Of a stretch of DNA of 64,000 nt, positions 47,316 through 56,675 are shown in pieces. Source of the stretch: Pandoraea aquatica (GTDB taxonomy: Bacteria > Pseudomonadota > Gammaproteobacteria > Burkholderiales > Burkholderiaceae); assembly GCF_902459565.1 (NCBI RefSeq), contig NZ_CABPSN010000002.1, forward strand, positions 496,001 to 560,000, in the 5' to 3' direction. Within the stretch, counting starts at the first letter, position 1, and the number at the start of each line of letters is the position of its first letter. The notes under the pieces are model-generated. The model was not told the origin of the DNA. It saw only the letters and a list, made by a program, of their open reading frames with translations, and ran no database searches. The translations under genes were made by a program, and so were the position numbers.

Positions 47316-48602
47316 ATGATCTCAGGCGAACGTACCGGTCTCGTCCTGATGGGCGGAGGCGCACGCGCCGCGTATCAGGTCGGCGTGCTCGCGGCGATTG
47401 CTGCGATACAACGCGAGGTCCTGCCGTCGCGGCGGGCGATCCCGTTTCCGATTGTCTGCGGGACGTCGGCGGGCGCAATCAACGCCGCAGCACTCGCTTC
47501 GCATGCAGACGATTTCCAGCACGGCGTCATGAAACTCGACGCCGTCTGGCGTCAGTTCCACGCAGGTCAGGTGTTTCGCGCGGATTCGCTGGGCATGGCG
47601 GGCACGGGGGCGCGTTGGCTCGCCGCCATCTCCCTCGGCTGGGCGCTGCGCCGCTCGCCGCGCTCGCTGTTCGACTGGTCGCCGCTGGCCGACATGCTGC
47701 GCCAGGCCATTCGTCTCGACCGTTTGCCGGACGTCTTCGCCTCCGGAGCGCTCGAAGCCCTGTCGGTCACTGCGCTGTCGTACTCCTCGGGCAAACACGT
47801 CACCTTTTATCAAAGCGCCGAGCCGATTCAGGCGTGGAAGCGCTCGTTACGGCTCGCACGCGCCGTGCCGCTGACGGTCGAGCACCTGCTCGCGTCGAGC
47901 GCGATCCCGTTCCTCTTTCCGGCCATCGAACTCGATCTCGACGGCCAGCCCGAGTACTTCGGCGACGGGTCGATGCGTCAGATTGCGCCGCTCAGTCCGC
48001 CGATTCACCTGGGGGCCTCGCGCGTGCTGATCATCGGGGCGTCGCACGGACAGTACGGACTCGATAGCAGTGGCGAGCGTATCGGCGGTTATCCGAGCCT
48101 TGCGCAGATCGGCGGGCAGGCGCTGGCGAGCGTGTTCATCGACGGATTGTCGGCGGATCTGGAGCGTCTGCAACACATCAACAACGTGCTGCGCTACGTG
48201 CCGGAGGCGCAGCGCGAATCGAGCGGATGGCGTCCCATCGAGACGCTGCTGATTTCGCCGAGTCAGCGTCTGGAGCCGATTGCGGCGCGGCATCTGAAAC
48301 AACTGCCGCGGGCGGTTCGCACGATGCTGGGCGCGATCGGTGCGGATGCCGAGCGCGGTGCGGCGTTTGCGAGTTACTTGCTGTTCGAGTCGTCCTACAC
48401 GCAGGAGTTGATTGCGCTTGGCGAAGCGGATGCGTACGCGCAGCGCGACGCGATTGCCGCGTGGCTCGTGGCCGAAGCCGATGGCACGAGCCCGCTCGAC
48501 GACGTCGAGGCGGGTGCGGTCGGCGGTGCCGAGCCACCGGCCAATTCGCCGCTGTCGATCGATCCCGACACCGTGGCGGATACCGGGAAGCCTGCGGCAT
48601 GA
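47316..48602 (+). CDS. Patatin-like phospholipase
   Basis: 428-residue patatin-family lipid acyl hydrolase. The oxyanion glycines are in LVLMGGGARAAYQVGVL, the nucleophile serine in CGTSAGAINAAAL, and the catalytic aspartate in FGDGSMRQ. The family also has the long C-terminal alpha part seen here. No signal peptide, so probably cytosolic or peripheral membrane. It follows the PhaM-like gene by 79 bases and may share its transcript. Confidence 0.9.
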   Translation: MISGERTGLVLMGGGARAAYQVGVLAAIAAIQREVLPSRRAIPFPIVCGTSAGAINAAALASHADDFQHGVMKLDAVWRQFHAGQVFRADSLGMAGTGARWLAAISLGWALRRSPRSLFDWSPLADMLRQAIRLDRLPDVFASGALEALSVTALSYSSGKHVTFYQSAEPIQAWKRSLRLARAVPLTVEHLLASSAIPFLFPAIELDLDGQPEYFGDGSMRQIAPLSPPIHLGASRVLIIGASHGQYGLDSSGERIGGYPSLAQIGGQALASVFIDGLSADLERLQHINNVLRYVPEAQRESSGWRPIETLLISPSQRLEPIAARHLKQLPRAVRTMLGAIGADAERGAAFASYLLFESSYTQELIALGEADAYAQRDAIAAWLVAEADGTSPLDDVEAGAVGGAEPPANSPLSIDPDTVADTGKPAA

Positions 48603-48652
48603 GGTCCGGGGCGCAGTACGGCTATCATTGGCGTCTTCACTGAGTCGCGGTT

Positions 48653-49519
48653 ATGTCGAAATCGTCCCGTTCTACTGACGCATGTCCCGCTGTCAAGTGT
48701 CCATACCCGTCGACGTTCTGGCGCGACCCGGCGTTGCCGTTTCTCGAAGCGCGCGAAGTGCTCGACGGACGCCGCGTGTGCTACGCGTTGCATAGTCACG
48801 AGACGTTCTCCATCGGCGCGGTGACGGGCGGTCGCAGTACCTATCTGAACGGGCACGCACGCGAGACGGTGGGGCGCGGCAGCGTCGTCGTGATGAATCC
48901 CGACGCGGTGCACGCCTGTAATCCCATTGGCGACGAAGCCTGGGCCTATCGCATGCTGTTCGTGGACACGGCGTGGTTGCGCGATCTGCAACGCGAGCTG
49001 GGGTTCGCGCACGGGCAGGATCTGCATCTTTTCGATCCGATGTCGTCGACCGACGTCGTGCTGTATGACGGACTGAACCGGCTTTACGACGTTTGCACCG
49101 ATGCGTCGCGCGATCGACTGGAGCGCGAGAGCGTCGTGCAGCAGTTCTTCATCGATGTGCACGAGCGGTTGAATCCCGCGCCGAAGCCGATGCGCGACGA
49201 CTCGCACAAGCTGCACGCCGCCGCCGACTTCATTCGCGCGCATTGCTGCGAAGCGCTGACGCTCGCGCAGATAAGCGAGGCGGCGGGCTTGTCGGCGTCG
49301 TATCTCACGCGGGCATTCCGTGCGCAGTTCGGCCTCACGCCGCACGCGTTTCTGATGAACCAGCGCATTCAGTATGCGCGGGCGCGTCTGCGGCGCGGCC
49401 ACGCCATCGCTGAAGTCGCGCTTGATGCCGGTTTTGCCGATCAGGCGCATTTCCAGCGGACCTTCAAGCAGTTCCTCGCCGCGACACCCGGGCACTATCG
49501 CGAGCCGCGTGTGGCCTGA
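48653..49519 (+). CDS. AraC-family transcriptional regulator
   Basis: 288-residue regulator with an N-terminal AraC-type cupin (YALHSHETFSIGAVTGGRSTYLNG) and a C-terminal double HTH (ALTLAQISEAAGLSASYLTRAFRAQFGLTPHAF, then AIAEVALDAGFADQAHFQRTFKQF). It converges with the LysE-family exporter gene 17 bases away; such regulators often control the neighbouring exporter. Confidence 0.9.
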   Translation: MSKSSRSTDACPAVKCPYPSTFWRDPALPFLEAREVLDGRRVCYALHSHETFSIGAVTGGRSTYLNGHARETVGRGSVVVMNPDAVHACNPIGDEAWAYRMLFVDTAWLRDLQRELGFAHGQDLHLFDPMSSTDVVLYDGLNRLYDVCTDASRDRLERESVVQQFFIDVHERLNPAPKPMRDDSHKLHAAADFIRAHCCEALTLAQISEAAGLSASYLTRAFRAQFGLTPHAFLMNQRIQYARARLRRGHAIAEVALDAGFADQAHFQRTFKQFLAATPGHYREPRVA

Positions 49520-49535
49520 GCGTCATCCCACGGCA

Positions 49536-50123
49536 TCATCCCGCCGCGACCAGATACGCCGCACTTCCCGCCAGCAGCACGGCCATCACGCGATTGAGAC
49601 GTCGCACTCGCTTCGGATCTCGCATGTGATGCCGCAGCATCGCGCCCGCCGCCGCCCAGCATCCGACCGACAACCAGCACACGACGAAGTAGATCGCGGC
49701 GAATTGCCAGATGCGTGTAGGGTCGCCGCCCGTGTAAGCGCCCATGCCCGCGAGTGCCGCAAGCCACGCCTTCGGGTTGAGCCACTGCATGACAGCGCCG
49801 TGCGACAGGGTCGGGCCGCGTTGTGTGTCGGGGTCGCCGAGTTCGCCGTTGTCGACGGCGAGTTTGTACGCCATGTACAGCAGGAAAGCCACGCCGAACC
49901 ATTGGATCGCGTGCAGGAGCACCGGCAAGCGCTGCAGTAGTTCGTACACGCCGAAACCCACGGCGACGAGCAGCGCAACGAAGCCGACGGTCGCACCCGT
50001 CACGTGACGCAGGCTCGGCATCAGCCCGTAGCGCGCGCCCGAGCCGAGCGCCACGACGTTGACGGGGCCGGGCGTGATGGAGGCCGCCAGCGCGAACGCG
50101 GCCATCGAATAGAAGACGGTCAT
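49536..50123 (-). CDS. LysE-family amino-acid exporter
   Basis: 195-residue inner-membrane protein of the LysE/RhtB family. Begins FALAASITPGPVNVVALGSGARYGL, the family signature, and has MQWLNPKAWLAALAGMGAY in the middle; about six hydrophobic segments. The start at 50123 has GAGGATTCCG; upstream ATGs are in frame but less well placed. Exported substrate unknown. Confidence 0.9.
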   Translation of the reverse strand: MTVFYSMAAFALAASITPGPVNVVALGSGARYGLMPSLRHVTGATVGFVALLVAVGFGVYELLQRLPVLLHAIQWFGVAFLLYMAYKLAVDNGELGDPDTQRGPTLSHGAVMQWLNPKAWLAALAGMGAYTGGDPTRIWQFAAIYFVVCWLSVGCWAAAGAMLRHHMRDPKRVRRLNRVMAVLLAGSAAYLVAAG

Positions 50124-50251
50124 CGGAATCCTCATGGCAAACGAGTGCACAAATCACGTCCGCCAGATGACGGCGCGTGTGAGGTTCCGACTGTAGGTGG
50201 GGGCTTGCGCGGTGTATTGAAGAAAACTGCTCTTTGCCGGGCGATGGCGGC

Positions 50252-50689
50252 TCAAAGAAACATGCGTTCGCGCAGCCAACGTATCAGTCGTCCCACAAAG
50301 GGGAGCTTCAGATAGACGTCTTCAGTCGCATCCCAATAGTCGCGCTGGTAGGCGACGCGACCGTCGAGTGCGAGCCGAAGATGCGACGCGCCATGGATGA
50401 CCTGTTCGTCGTCGAGCCAGCGTTTGGCGTGAAAGTGGAGGTTCCAGACGAGTAACGCCTGATTGTGCTGAAGCAACTGCGCCGTCACTTCGAAGCGAGG
50501 CACGTCGAGGCGCTCGAACAGATGCGTGAGGAGCGAGGCAACCTCGGCGGCGCTGCGCACTTCGTGCAGCGGTGTCTTGACGTAGACGTTGGGGGTGTAG
50601 AACTCCCCCAGATTCCCGACGCTCTGGCGAGTCAACGTCTCGAAGTAGTGGGTCAGGCGCGTGAGTGCGGCGGCGTGATCGATGTCCAT
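50252..50689 (-). CDS. NTF2/SnoaL-like protein
   Basis: 145-residue protein with an NTF2-like fold: helix TRLTHYFETLTRQSVGNLGEFYTPNVYVKTPLHEV, then strands with VWNLHFHAKRW and SHLRLALDGRVAYQRDYWD. Start uncertain: ATG at 50689 or GTG codons up to 50713, none with a good ribosome binding site. It follows the chalcone-isomerase-like gene closely, a pairing also seen in lipid-modification clusters of other proteobacteria. Confidence 0.8.
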   Translation of the reverse strand: MDIDHAAALTRLTHYFETLTRQSVGNLGEFYTPNVYVKTPLHEVRSAAEVASLLTHLFERLDVPRFEVTAQLLQHNQALLVWNLHFHAKRWLDDEQVIHGASHLRLALDGRVAYQRDYWDATEDVYLKLPFVGRLIRWLRERMFL

Positions 50690-50731
50690 AGGCACGATAT
50701 GCACGATAAGCACGCGTGTCCGGGCGCGGGC

Positions 50732-51328
50732 TCAGCGGGCGTCGCTGATCAGTTCCGCGCGAAGGTCGGGCGCGCTGGTGCGCGGGTCCAGCCAGATGGC
50801 GAAGAAGGCGCGTCCGAAGGCGTCGCCTGCGATCTGGCCGATGAGCTTGCCGTCCGAGAAGAAGCGCGTGCCGTCACCCGGCCGGAAGACACCCGTGAGG
50901 TGTTGTCCCGCGGAGACGTCCGGCAAGATGCGCGCGAGTTCTTCGGCCCAGTGCTGGCGCTCGGCGTCGGTCCCGACTTGCAGCTTGCTCATTTCGATGA
51001 GGCTGCGCTGTACGAGCGTGTGGGACTTGAAACTTCGCGCGTAGCGCACGTCGAGCACGAGCGGATGCGTACTCCAGTTGGCGCTGAGTTGATTCGAGCC
51101 AGAGAAGAGGGCGGCGTCGTAAAGGTGGAAGCCCATTCGCGAGAACGAGCCCTGACCGACGAGATGCGCGGACGGGATTTCCCGCGAGGCGAGTTGCCCG
51201 GCGTCGAACGCCAGGGCGCTGGGCGCTGCCGCCACGGCCATCAAAAAGCAGGCGGTGCGCAACCAGGCGGCAAAGTCGGGACGACGAACGGTGCGTACCC
51301 GGTTTGCCCGAAGTGTCTGAAGTGCCAT
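50732..51328 (-). CDS. Chalcone-isomerase-like secreted protein
   Basis: 198-residue exported protein. Signal region AAWLRTACFLMAVAAAPSALAF, then a chalcone-isomerase-like fold (LVGQGSFSRMGFHLYDAALFSG, FKSHTLVQRSLIEM, FRPGDGTRFFSDGKLIGQIAGDAFGRAFFAIWLDPRTSAPDLR). Bacterial members are not known flavonoid enzymes and may bind fatty acids. The start at 51328 has GGGAGCC. Confidence 0.82.
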   Translation of the reverse strand: MALQTLRANRVRTVRRPDFAAWLRTACFLMAVAAAPSALAFDAGQLASREIPSAHLVGQGSFSRMGFHLYDAALFSGSNQLSANWSTHPLVLDVRYARSFKSHTLVQRSLIEMSKLQVGTDAERQHWAEELARILPDVSAGQHLTGVFRPGDGTRFFSDGKLIGQIAGDAFGRAFFAIWLDPRTSAPDLRAELISDAR

Positions 51329-52045
51329 GCTCGGCTCCCTATCGGTGAAGGGATCAAGGATTCAGTCGAGTCGGTAGGCCCATTGGCGGCGCCCGGCTCG
51401 TTCAGCCGGTGCGTCTGCCCGTCGTACGTGTTGCGTAATTGCGACTGAGAACTATCCTCAAAGTGAGGCGGGGCGAACGGCGATTGCCGGGCCAGCCTGA
51501 CATGATGCTGAGGTGGTGTCGTCGCAAATTCGGAACGATTGCTTCCAGCGTAGACCATGGGACGCCGCCTGCGCAGGCCCGTGGCACAAGGACATACCCT
51601 GACGCGTCACCTGAAATCGCCCGCCGGACGACCGGGGCAGGGTAAGCATTGACTGCATGCAACCGTCTATCAGGAGGTGCGTGTTGGGAAGTCTCTCGCT
51701 CCCTCAGCTTAGGAGGTTTGCGTGACAATTTGACAGGCGTCAAAATTACGACGCATTACCGTCACGTGAGTGTCAAACGTCACGGTAATTAAGGAGAATT
51801 ATGTTATGATTCAAGAGTTTGCCCATATTTTAGTAGGGTCGCTCTAAGCCATTTTGCCAGGATGCGGCCAGATAACAGGCGTGAAATCGCCGTCCTTTCG
51901 CGACGGCAGGGTTCAAGACGTGGAACCGGACGGCGGGGGCCGACCGAGACCCGCTCACCGTTTTGTCTGTCGAAATTCGGCGTAAACTTTCACAATACTA
52001 TCTTGAGTCCTGGTGTAAGGTCTCGCGACCTTGGGGGTAATTGAA
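51329..52045. other. 717-base gene-free region before the ferritin-like gene
   Basis: No convincing longer gene lies here. It holds a -35-like TTGACA at 51730 with CATTAC 18 bases on, an inverted repeat ATTACCGT/ACGGTAAT (51755-51789), a 13-codon ORF with a good ribosome binding site (51806), a hairpin GCCGTC/GACGGC (51889-51907), and a hairpin AAGGTC/GACCTT (52017-52032) immediately before the ribosome binding site of the ferritin-like gene. This looks like a long 5' leader. Confidence 0.55.
51806..51847 (+). CDS. 13-residue leader peptide candidate
   Basis: ATG to TAA encoding MIQEFAHILVGSL, with AAGGAG 9 bases before the start and an inverted repeat 17 bases upstream of the start codon. 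It ends about 200 bases before the ferritin-like gene. There is no run of a single amino acid as in classical attenuators, so it may be a short leader, a tiny membrane peptide or chance. Confidence 0.35.
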   Translation: MIQEFAHILVGSL

Positions 52046-52924
52046 ATGACCGAAATGCTGTATCCCGAACTGTACAAGTCGCTGGAGGCAGTGCGTTGGA
52101 ACATGGAGAAGGACATTCCGTGGGACAAATTCGACGCTAGCCAACTCACCGACGATCAGGCGCGCACCATCAAGATGAATGCCATCACGGAATGGGCGGC
52201 GCTGCCCGCGACCGAGATGTTCCTGCGCGACAACCGTGACGACAGCGATTTCTCCGCATTCATGAGCGTGTGGTTCTTCGAAGAGCAGAAGCACTCGCTG
52301 GTGCTCATGGAGTACCTGCGCCGCTTCCGCCCGGAACTCGTGCCGACCGAAGCCGAACTGCACGCTGTGCGTTTCCCGTTCGATCCGGCACCGCCGCTCG
52401 AGACGCTGATGCTGCACTTCTGCGGTGAAATCCGTCTGAACCACTGGTATCGCCGTGCTGCCGAATGGCACACCGAGCCGGTCATCAAGCACATCTACGA
52501 AGTCATTTCGCGCGACGAAGCGCGTCATGGCGGCGCTTACCTGCGCTACATGAAGAAGGCCATGACGACCTTCGGCGATAACGCACGTGCTGCGTTCGCG
52601 AAGATCGGCGTGTTGATGGCTGCGGCGCGTCGCACGGAAAAGCCGCTGCACCCGACCAATCTGCACGTGAACAAGGAACTGTTCCCGAACGATACGGTGC
52701 AGTCGCGTCTGCCTGAGCCGGAATGGCTCGAACACTGGCTCGACGAGCAAATCAAGTTCGACGACAGCTGGGAAAAGAAGGTGGTCGAGCGCATTCTGCA
52801 CAACATGTCGCTGCTGTTCGAGCGCACGTTCGCGACGGCGCAGGACCTGAACCGCTACCGCAAGGAAATCACGGTCCGCCTCGCGGCCGTGACCGCACCG
52901 GCACCGGTCGCGGCGTCTGCGTAA
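52046..52924 (+). CDS. Ferritin-like di-iron protein
   Basis: 292-residue four-helix-bundle protein. Metal-ligand motifs fit a di-iron site: E in WAALPATEMF, EEQKH in FFEEQKHSLVLMEYLRR, E in FCGEIRLNHWYRRAAE and DEARH in ISRDEARHGGAYLRYM. The pattern is closest to acyl-ACP desaturase/R2-like oxidases, with two ExxH-type motifs. Catalytic role is not certain. The start at 52046 has GGGGGT ahead, right after a hairpin. A strong terminator follows the stop. Confidence 0.88.
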   Translation: MTEMLYPELYKSLEAVRWNMEKDIPWDKFDASQLTDDQARTIKMNAITEWAALPATEMFLRDNRDDSDFSAFMSVWFFEEQKHSLVLMEYLRRFRPELVPTEAELHAVRFPFDPAPPLETLMLHFCGEIRLNHWYRRAAEWHTEPVIKHIYEVISRDEARHGGAYLRYMKKAMTTFGDNARAAFAKIGVLMAAARRTEKPLHPTNLHVNKELFPNDTVQSRLPEPEWLEHWLDEQIKFDDSWEKKVVERILHNMSLLFERTFATAQDLNRYRKEITVRLAAVTAPAPVAASA

Positions 52925-52959
52925 GCTGTTTCGCAGGCGAACTTCGCTGTATCAGCAAG

Positions 52960-52982
52960 AAAGGGGCTTCGGCCCCTTTTTG
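52960..52982 (+). terminator. Terminator of the ferritin-like gene
   Basis: AAAGGGGC and GCCCCTTT pair around a TTCG tetraloop and are followed by TT, 36 bases past the stop. Confidence 0.93.
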
Positions 52983-53110
52983 CTTTTGCGCGGCGCATCT
53001 GCGTGCGGACCCGTGTCGCCGAACGTTCGGCATCGTCGACCCTCGCAAAGCCGCTCGTGGGACAATAGCGGCCATCTTCGCGAATAGCGCGTCCACTTCG
53101 ATCGAGCGTC

Positions 53111-53614
53111 ATGTCCACTCCCCAAGTCATTCCTCCGGCCGATTTCGAGGCCAAGATCCTCTCGCGCGAAGCGCTTGCGGCGCTCGCACCGACGCTGCCG
53201 CGCCCGCTGGTGTTCACCAATGGCGTCTTCGACATTCTGCATCGCGGTCATGTGACCTATCTGGCGCAAGCACGCGCGCTCGGCGGATGCCTGATCGTCG
53301 GCGTGAATACCGACGCCTCGGTGCGCACCCTCGGCAAGGGCGACGACCGGCCCATTAACAATGAGAACGACCGGGCGGCCCTGCTCGCGGCGTTGCAAAG
53401 CGTCGATTACGTGGTGACGTTTGGTGAGACGACCCCCGAAGCGCTGATCGCAGCGGTGCAGCCCGACATTCTGGTGAAGGGCGGCGATTACGACATGGAC
53501 AAGTTGCCCGAGTCTACGCTGGTGCGCGGCTGGGGCGGCAAGGCGTTGGCGATTCCGTTCGAACATCAGCGCTCGACGACGTCGCTGCTCAAGAAAGTGC
53601 GAGCGCAATCATGA
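53111..53614 (+). CDS. hldC: Heptose-1-phosphate adenylyltransferase
   Basis: 167-residue nucleotidyltransferase that makes ADP-heptose precursor for LPS inner core. Motifs FTNGVFDILHRGHVTYLAQAR (HxGH) and ILVKGGDYDMDKLPES are typical of the RfaE C-terminal domain; the kinase domain is absent, so this is the stand-alone HldC form. Its stop overlaps the next start by 4 bases (ATGA). Confidence 0.93.
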   Translation: MSTPQVIPPADFEAKILSREALAALAPTLPRPLVFTNGVFDILHRGHVTYLAQARALGGCLIVGVNTDASVRTLGKGDDRPINNENDRAALLAALQSVDYVVTFGETTPEALIAAVQPDILVKGGDYDMDKLPESTLVRGWGGKALAIPFEHQRSTTSLLKKVRAQS

Positions 53615-54618
53615 GTCTCGCTCCGCTCGTTGAAGTCACGCGTGGTGCCAACGGTGTCGACACCGTCGAATGCATCCATTACGGTTCGGTCGCTGTCGTC
53701 GACGCGCAAGGGCGCTTGCGCTATGCCGCAGGCGATCCGTCGTTCCTCACGTTCTCGCGCTCCACGCTAAAGCCGTTTCAGGCGCTGCCCTTCGTGGAAG
53801 GCGATGGCGTGGCTCACTTTGGTTTGACGCAACCCGAGCTGGCGCTGCTGTGTGCGAGCCATTCCGGCGAGTCGTTTCACGTCGAGGGCGTGAAAAGCCT
53901 GTTGAGCAAAGCGGGGTGCGACGAACATCATTTGCAGTGCGGATGCCACGTGCCGACGTTCTATTCCGCCACCGGCAAGCGTGCACCGGCCGATCTGAAG
54001 CCGACGCCGCTGCACCACAACTGCTCGGGCAAACACGCGGGCTTCCTCGCGTATTGCGCACAACACGGTTTGCCCCTCGATACCTATCTCGATCCCTCGC
54101 ACCCGTTGCAGCAGCGCATTCGCGCCCGTGTGGGCGACGTTGTCGGTGTTGCAGGCGATGCGCTGCCGCTGGGCATCGATGGTTGCTCCGCGCCGAACTA
54201 CGCGCTGCCGCTCGACAAGCTCGCGGCGGCCTACGCGCGTCTCGCGGCGAGTGACGATGCGGCGCTCTCGACGCTGTTCGACGCGATGACGCAGCAGCCG
54301 GAGATGGTGTCGGGCACCGCGCGCAACGACCTCGCCTTCATGCGCATGGCGCCCGGTGACTGGGTGGCAAAAATCGGCGCGGACGGTGTGCAGACCATCG
54401 GTGTTCGCTCCGCTGGCCTGGGCATCGCCATCAAGGTGGTCGACGGCAACATGCGTGCGCTCTACACCGCAGCGGTGGCGGTCCTCAAAGCACTGGGCCT
54501 CGTCGATGCGCCGGAAGCCACCGGTCTTGCCCCGTGGGTGTCGCCTGTGGTCAAGAACGCGCGTGGTACGCAAACCGGCGTTGTACGGCCGGTCGTCGAC
54601 TTGAAGCGGGTGAGCTGA
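53611..54618 (+). CDS. Type II-like asparaginase (Asparaginase_II family)
   Basis: 335-residue enzyme of the thermolabile asparaginase family (pfam Asparaginase_II), which deamidates asparagine. Motifs STLKPFQALPFVEG near residue 50, LALLCASHSGESFHVEGV, LHHNCSGKHAGFLAYC and DGCSAPNYALPL, then GTARNDLAFMRMAPGDWVAKIGADGVQ. It overlaps hldC, so translation is coupled though the functions differ. Confidence 0.9.
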   Translation: MSLAPLVEVTRGANGVDTVECIHYGSVAVVDAQGRLRYAAGDPSFLTFSRSTLKPFQALPFVEGDGVAHFGLTQPELALLCASHSGESFHVEGVKSLLSKAGCDEHHLQCGCHVPTFYSATGKRAPADLKPTPLHHNCSGKHAGFLAYCAQHGLPLDTYLDPSHPLQQRIRARVGDVVGVAGDALPLGIDGCSAPNYALPLDKLAAAYARLAASDDAALSTLFDAMTQQPEMVSGTARNDLAFMRMAPGDWVAKIGADGVQTIGVRSAGLGIAIKVVDGNMRALYTAAVAVLKALGLVDAPEATGLAPWVSPVVKNARGTQTGVVRPVVDLKRVS

Positions 54619-54727
54619 AGTCTTGGCGAACGGCGGGCGGCGCTCGCCACCGCACCCACTAACGCCCGCAGATTTCCTCGCATCCTCGTGAATTACTGCC
54701 GATTCGCAGGATGCGTGCGGATGTTTG

Positions 54728-55579
54728 CTAATGCACCCCGACCGGCGGGCTTCCCGCTGGTGCGGGGCATGCTTTCACCAGTTGTGCTGACCACTGCTGC
54801 GTGACGACGCCACGCACCTGCGTTGCCGCGTTCGCGTTGATACCGGCAATGCGATAGATGATCCGGCTCTTCGCATTCGGCCTCTCGCTCAATTGCGGCG
54901 TCAGGCCTTTCTTCTGTGCGGTCGCCATCAGACGTGTCGCCCGGTCCTTGTCGTTGAACAGCCCGAGCGAGACGACGATATTCGAACCCTCGTCGTTGAG
55001 CAGGAAGTATTCGGTTACGCCTGCCGAGCGCAATTGCGCCACCTGCTTATCAGCGGCGGCCTTGTTCGGCACCGGGTCGAGATGCACCCAGTAGCGTTTG
55101 TCGACGGCGACCGACTGAATGTCGCCCTGACCGGCGGGTAGCGCGGCGAGCAACAGACCGCGCGCTTGTTGCGCGTCGTTTGCGGCAAACGGTCCGATAT
55201 CGAGGCAGGAAGACGAGGCGGCGGCTGCGGCCGCCTGAGACGCGCTCGCGTCGCTGGCGACGACGCTTGGCGCAGCGGCCGCCACGGCTTGACTCGCCGC
55301 CGATGCGGCCGCAGACGCTGCGGTGCCGTCGGAAGGCGCGGTACTTCCGCTTGCACTGTCCGGTGCTTCGGCCGTCACCGACGACGCACGCACCAGTGTC
55401 CCACCACTGATGTTTGCGCCCGTCAGGCGAATGTGAGTGGGGTCGAGTTGTGTCTTGACGCGGGCCGGTTCGCGGCCGGTTTCCGGCAGCACGTCACGCC
55501 ATTTCAGCCAGCCCAGTTGCACGGCCGCAAGTGCCGCGTTTGCGGCGAGAAACATGACGAGCAACAACGCGCGCAACAT
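54728..55579 (-). CDS. SPOR-domain protein
   Basis: 283-residue protein with an N-terminal membrane segment (MLRALLLVMFLAANAALAAVQLGWL), a long alanine/serine-rich linker (about residues 70-130), and a C-terminal SPOR-like domain (CLDIGPFAANDAQQARGLL, then SLGLFNDKDRATRLMATAQKKGL). It starts 1 base after the coaX stop, so birA-coaX-SPOR is one operon. Probably an envelope protein that senses peptidoglycan. Confidence 0.87.
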   Translation of the reverse strand: MLRALLLVMFLAANAALAAVQLGWLKWRDVLPETGREPARVKTQLDPTHIRLTGANISGGTLVRASSVTAEAPDSASGSTAPSDGTAASAAASAASQAVAAAAPSVVASDASASQAAAAAASSSCLDIGPFAANDAQQARGLLLAALPAGQGDIQSVAVDKRYWVHLDPVPNKAAADKQVAQLRSAGVTEYFLLNDEGSNIVVSLGLFNDKDRATRLMATAQKKGLTPQLSERPNAKSRIIYRIAGINANAATQVRGVVTQQWSAQLVKACPAPAGSPPVGVH

Positions 55580-55580
55580 C

Positions 55581-56675
55581 TCAGACGCCTCCTCGTGCTT
55601 GTCCGGCGTCGAGTGGTGCTTCTGCCGGGGTATGGGTCTCGGTAGCTTTTGCCGCCGACGATTCTGCCGCGTTTAACGCGACTTCGTAGAGTCCTGCCGG
55701 CACGAGCTGATCGTGCTCGGTAAATGGCAGCGTAAGCGTTTGTGCGAGTGCATGACGCGCACCGCCGGAAAGCACGCAGCGCACGGGCGCGCCGAGCTGT
55801 GCCTCGAGCTGTGCGTAGCTGCGTTCGACGAGACCAGCCTGCGCGGCAGCGCAGCCGCGAAGAATGGCCTCGGTCGTGCTGCGTGCGAATGCCTGACCAC
55901 CCGAAGGCATCGTGGCGTCGAGCGTTGGCAGCTGCGCGGTGCCCTGAGCGAGCGATTGCAGCATCAGCGCGGGGCCCGGGGCGATCAACCCGCCGAGATA
56001 GTCGCCGTCGCCGCGCAACGCCTCGACGGTCGTGGCGGTACCCAACGTCACGATCAGGAGGTGTTCTCCCGGCCACGCGGCGTGCGCACCGATCAGGCTG
56101 GCCCAGCGGTCGCTCCCGAGCTGCGACGGCGTGTGATAGCCATTACGCACACCTGCGCGAGCGTCGCTCGCGCGCAGCACCTGAAGCCAGTCGGCCGACG
56201 CCATGCCCCACAGCGTCTGCAACGTCATGCGCACGGCCTGTTCGGCGGCATCGCCCGCGACATTGGTGAGCCAGACGCCGGCGGGCGCCGGGCAGATGAA
56301 TCCGTCGTGCTGCCCGCCCTGCCCGATGGCGAGCGGCGCAGCGTTGGGAGCGAAGTGCCTGCCGTCGGCATCCGATGTCGTAGACGCATCGGCGGCAAGT
56401 GCCGACCAGCCAGCGCGAATTTGGGTGGCCAGCGTGCGCCACTCGGCGTGATCGACCGCGCCGCTGGCGAGGAAAGACGGCGATGCGGCGCGCCAATGTG
56501 CCGGTCGCGCAGCCGGTGCCAACGCCCACTTGATGCGGCTGTTGCCGGCGTCGACCAGCAGCCACGGGGCGGCATTGTCGTTGACGCCACTGTTCGTCGC
56601 GACAGGCGTGCCGTCTGTGCCCAGCAGGCTTGCGGATCGTGGTGATGCCGGTGACGGTCTACGGGGCGCGGACAT
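55581..56675 (-). CDS. coaX: Type III pantothenate kinase
   Basis: 364-residue pantothenate kinase, first step of CoA synthesis. The phosphate loop DAGNSRIKW is near residue 42, GSDRWASLIGAHAAWPGEHLLIVTLGTATTVEAL forms the core, and GGLIAPGPALMLQSL follows. It is about 100 residues longer than the minimal family member because of an N-terminal extension and an insertion near residues 90-110. Start overlaps the birA stop by one base (TGATG). Confidence 0.93.
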   Translation of the reverse strand: MSAPRRPSPASPRSASLLGTDGTPVATNSGVNDNAAPWLLVDAGNSRIKWALAPAARPAHWRAASPSFLASGAVDHAEWRTLATQIRAGWSALAADASTTSDADGRHFAPNAAPLAIGQGGQHDGFICPAPAGVWLTNVAGDAAEQAVRMTLQTLWGMASADWLQVLRASDARAGVRNGYHTPSQLGSDRWASLIGAHAAWPGEHLLIVTLGTATTVEALRGDGDYLGGLIAPGPALMLQSLAQGTAQLPTLDATMPSGGQAFARSTTEAILRGCAAAQAGLVERSYAQLEAQLGAPVRCVLSGGARHALAQTLTLPFTEHDQLVPAGLYEVALNAAESSAAKATETHTPAEAPLDAGQARGGV

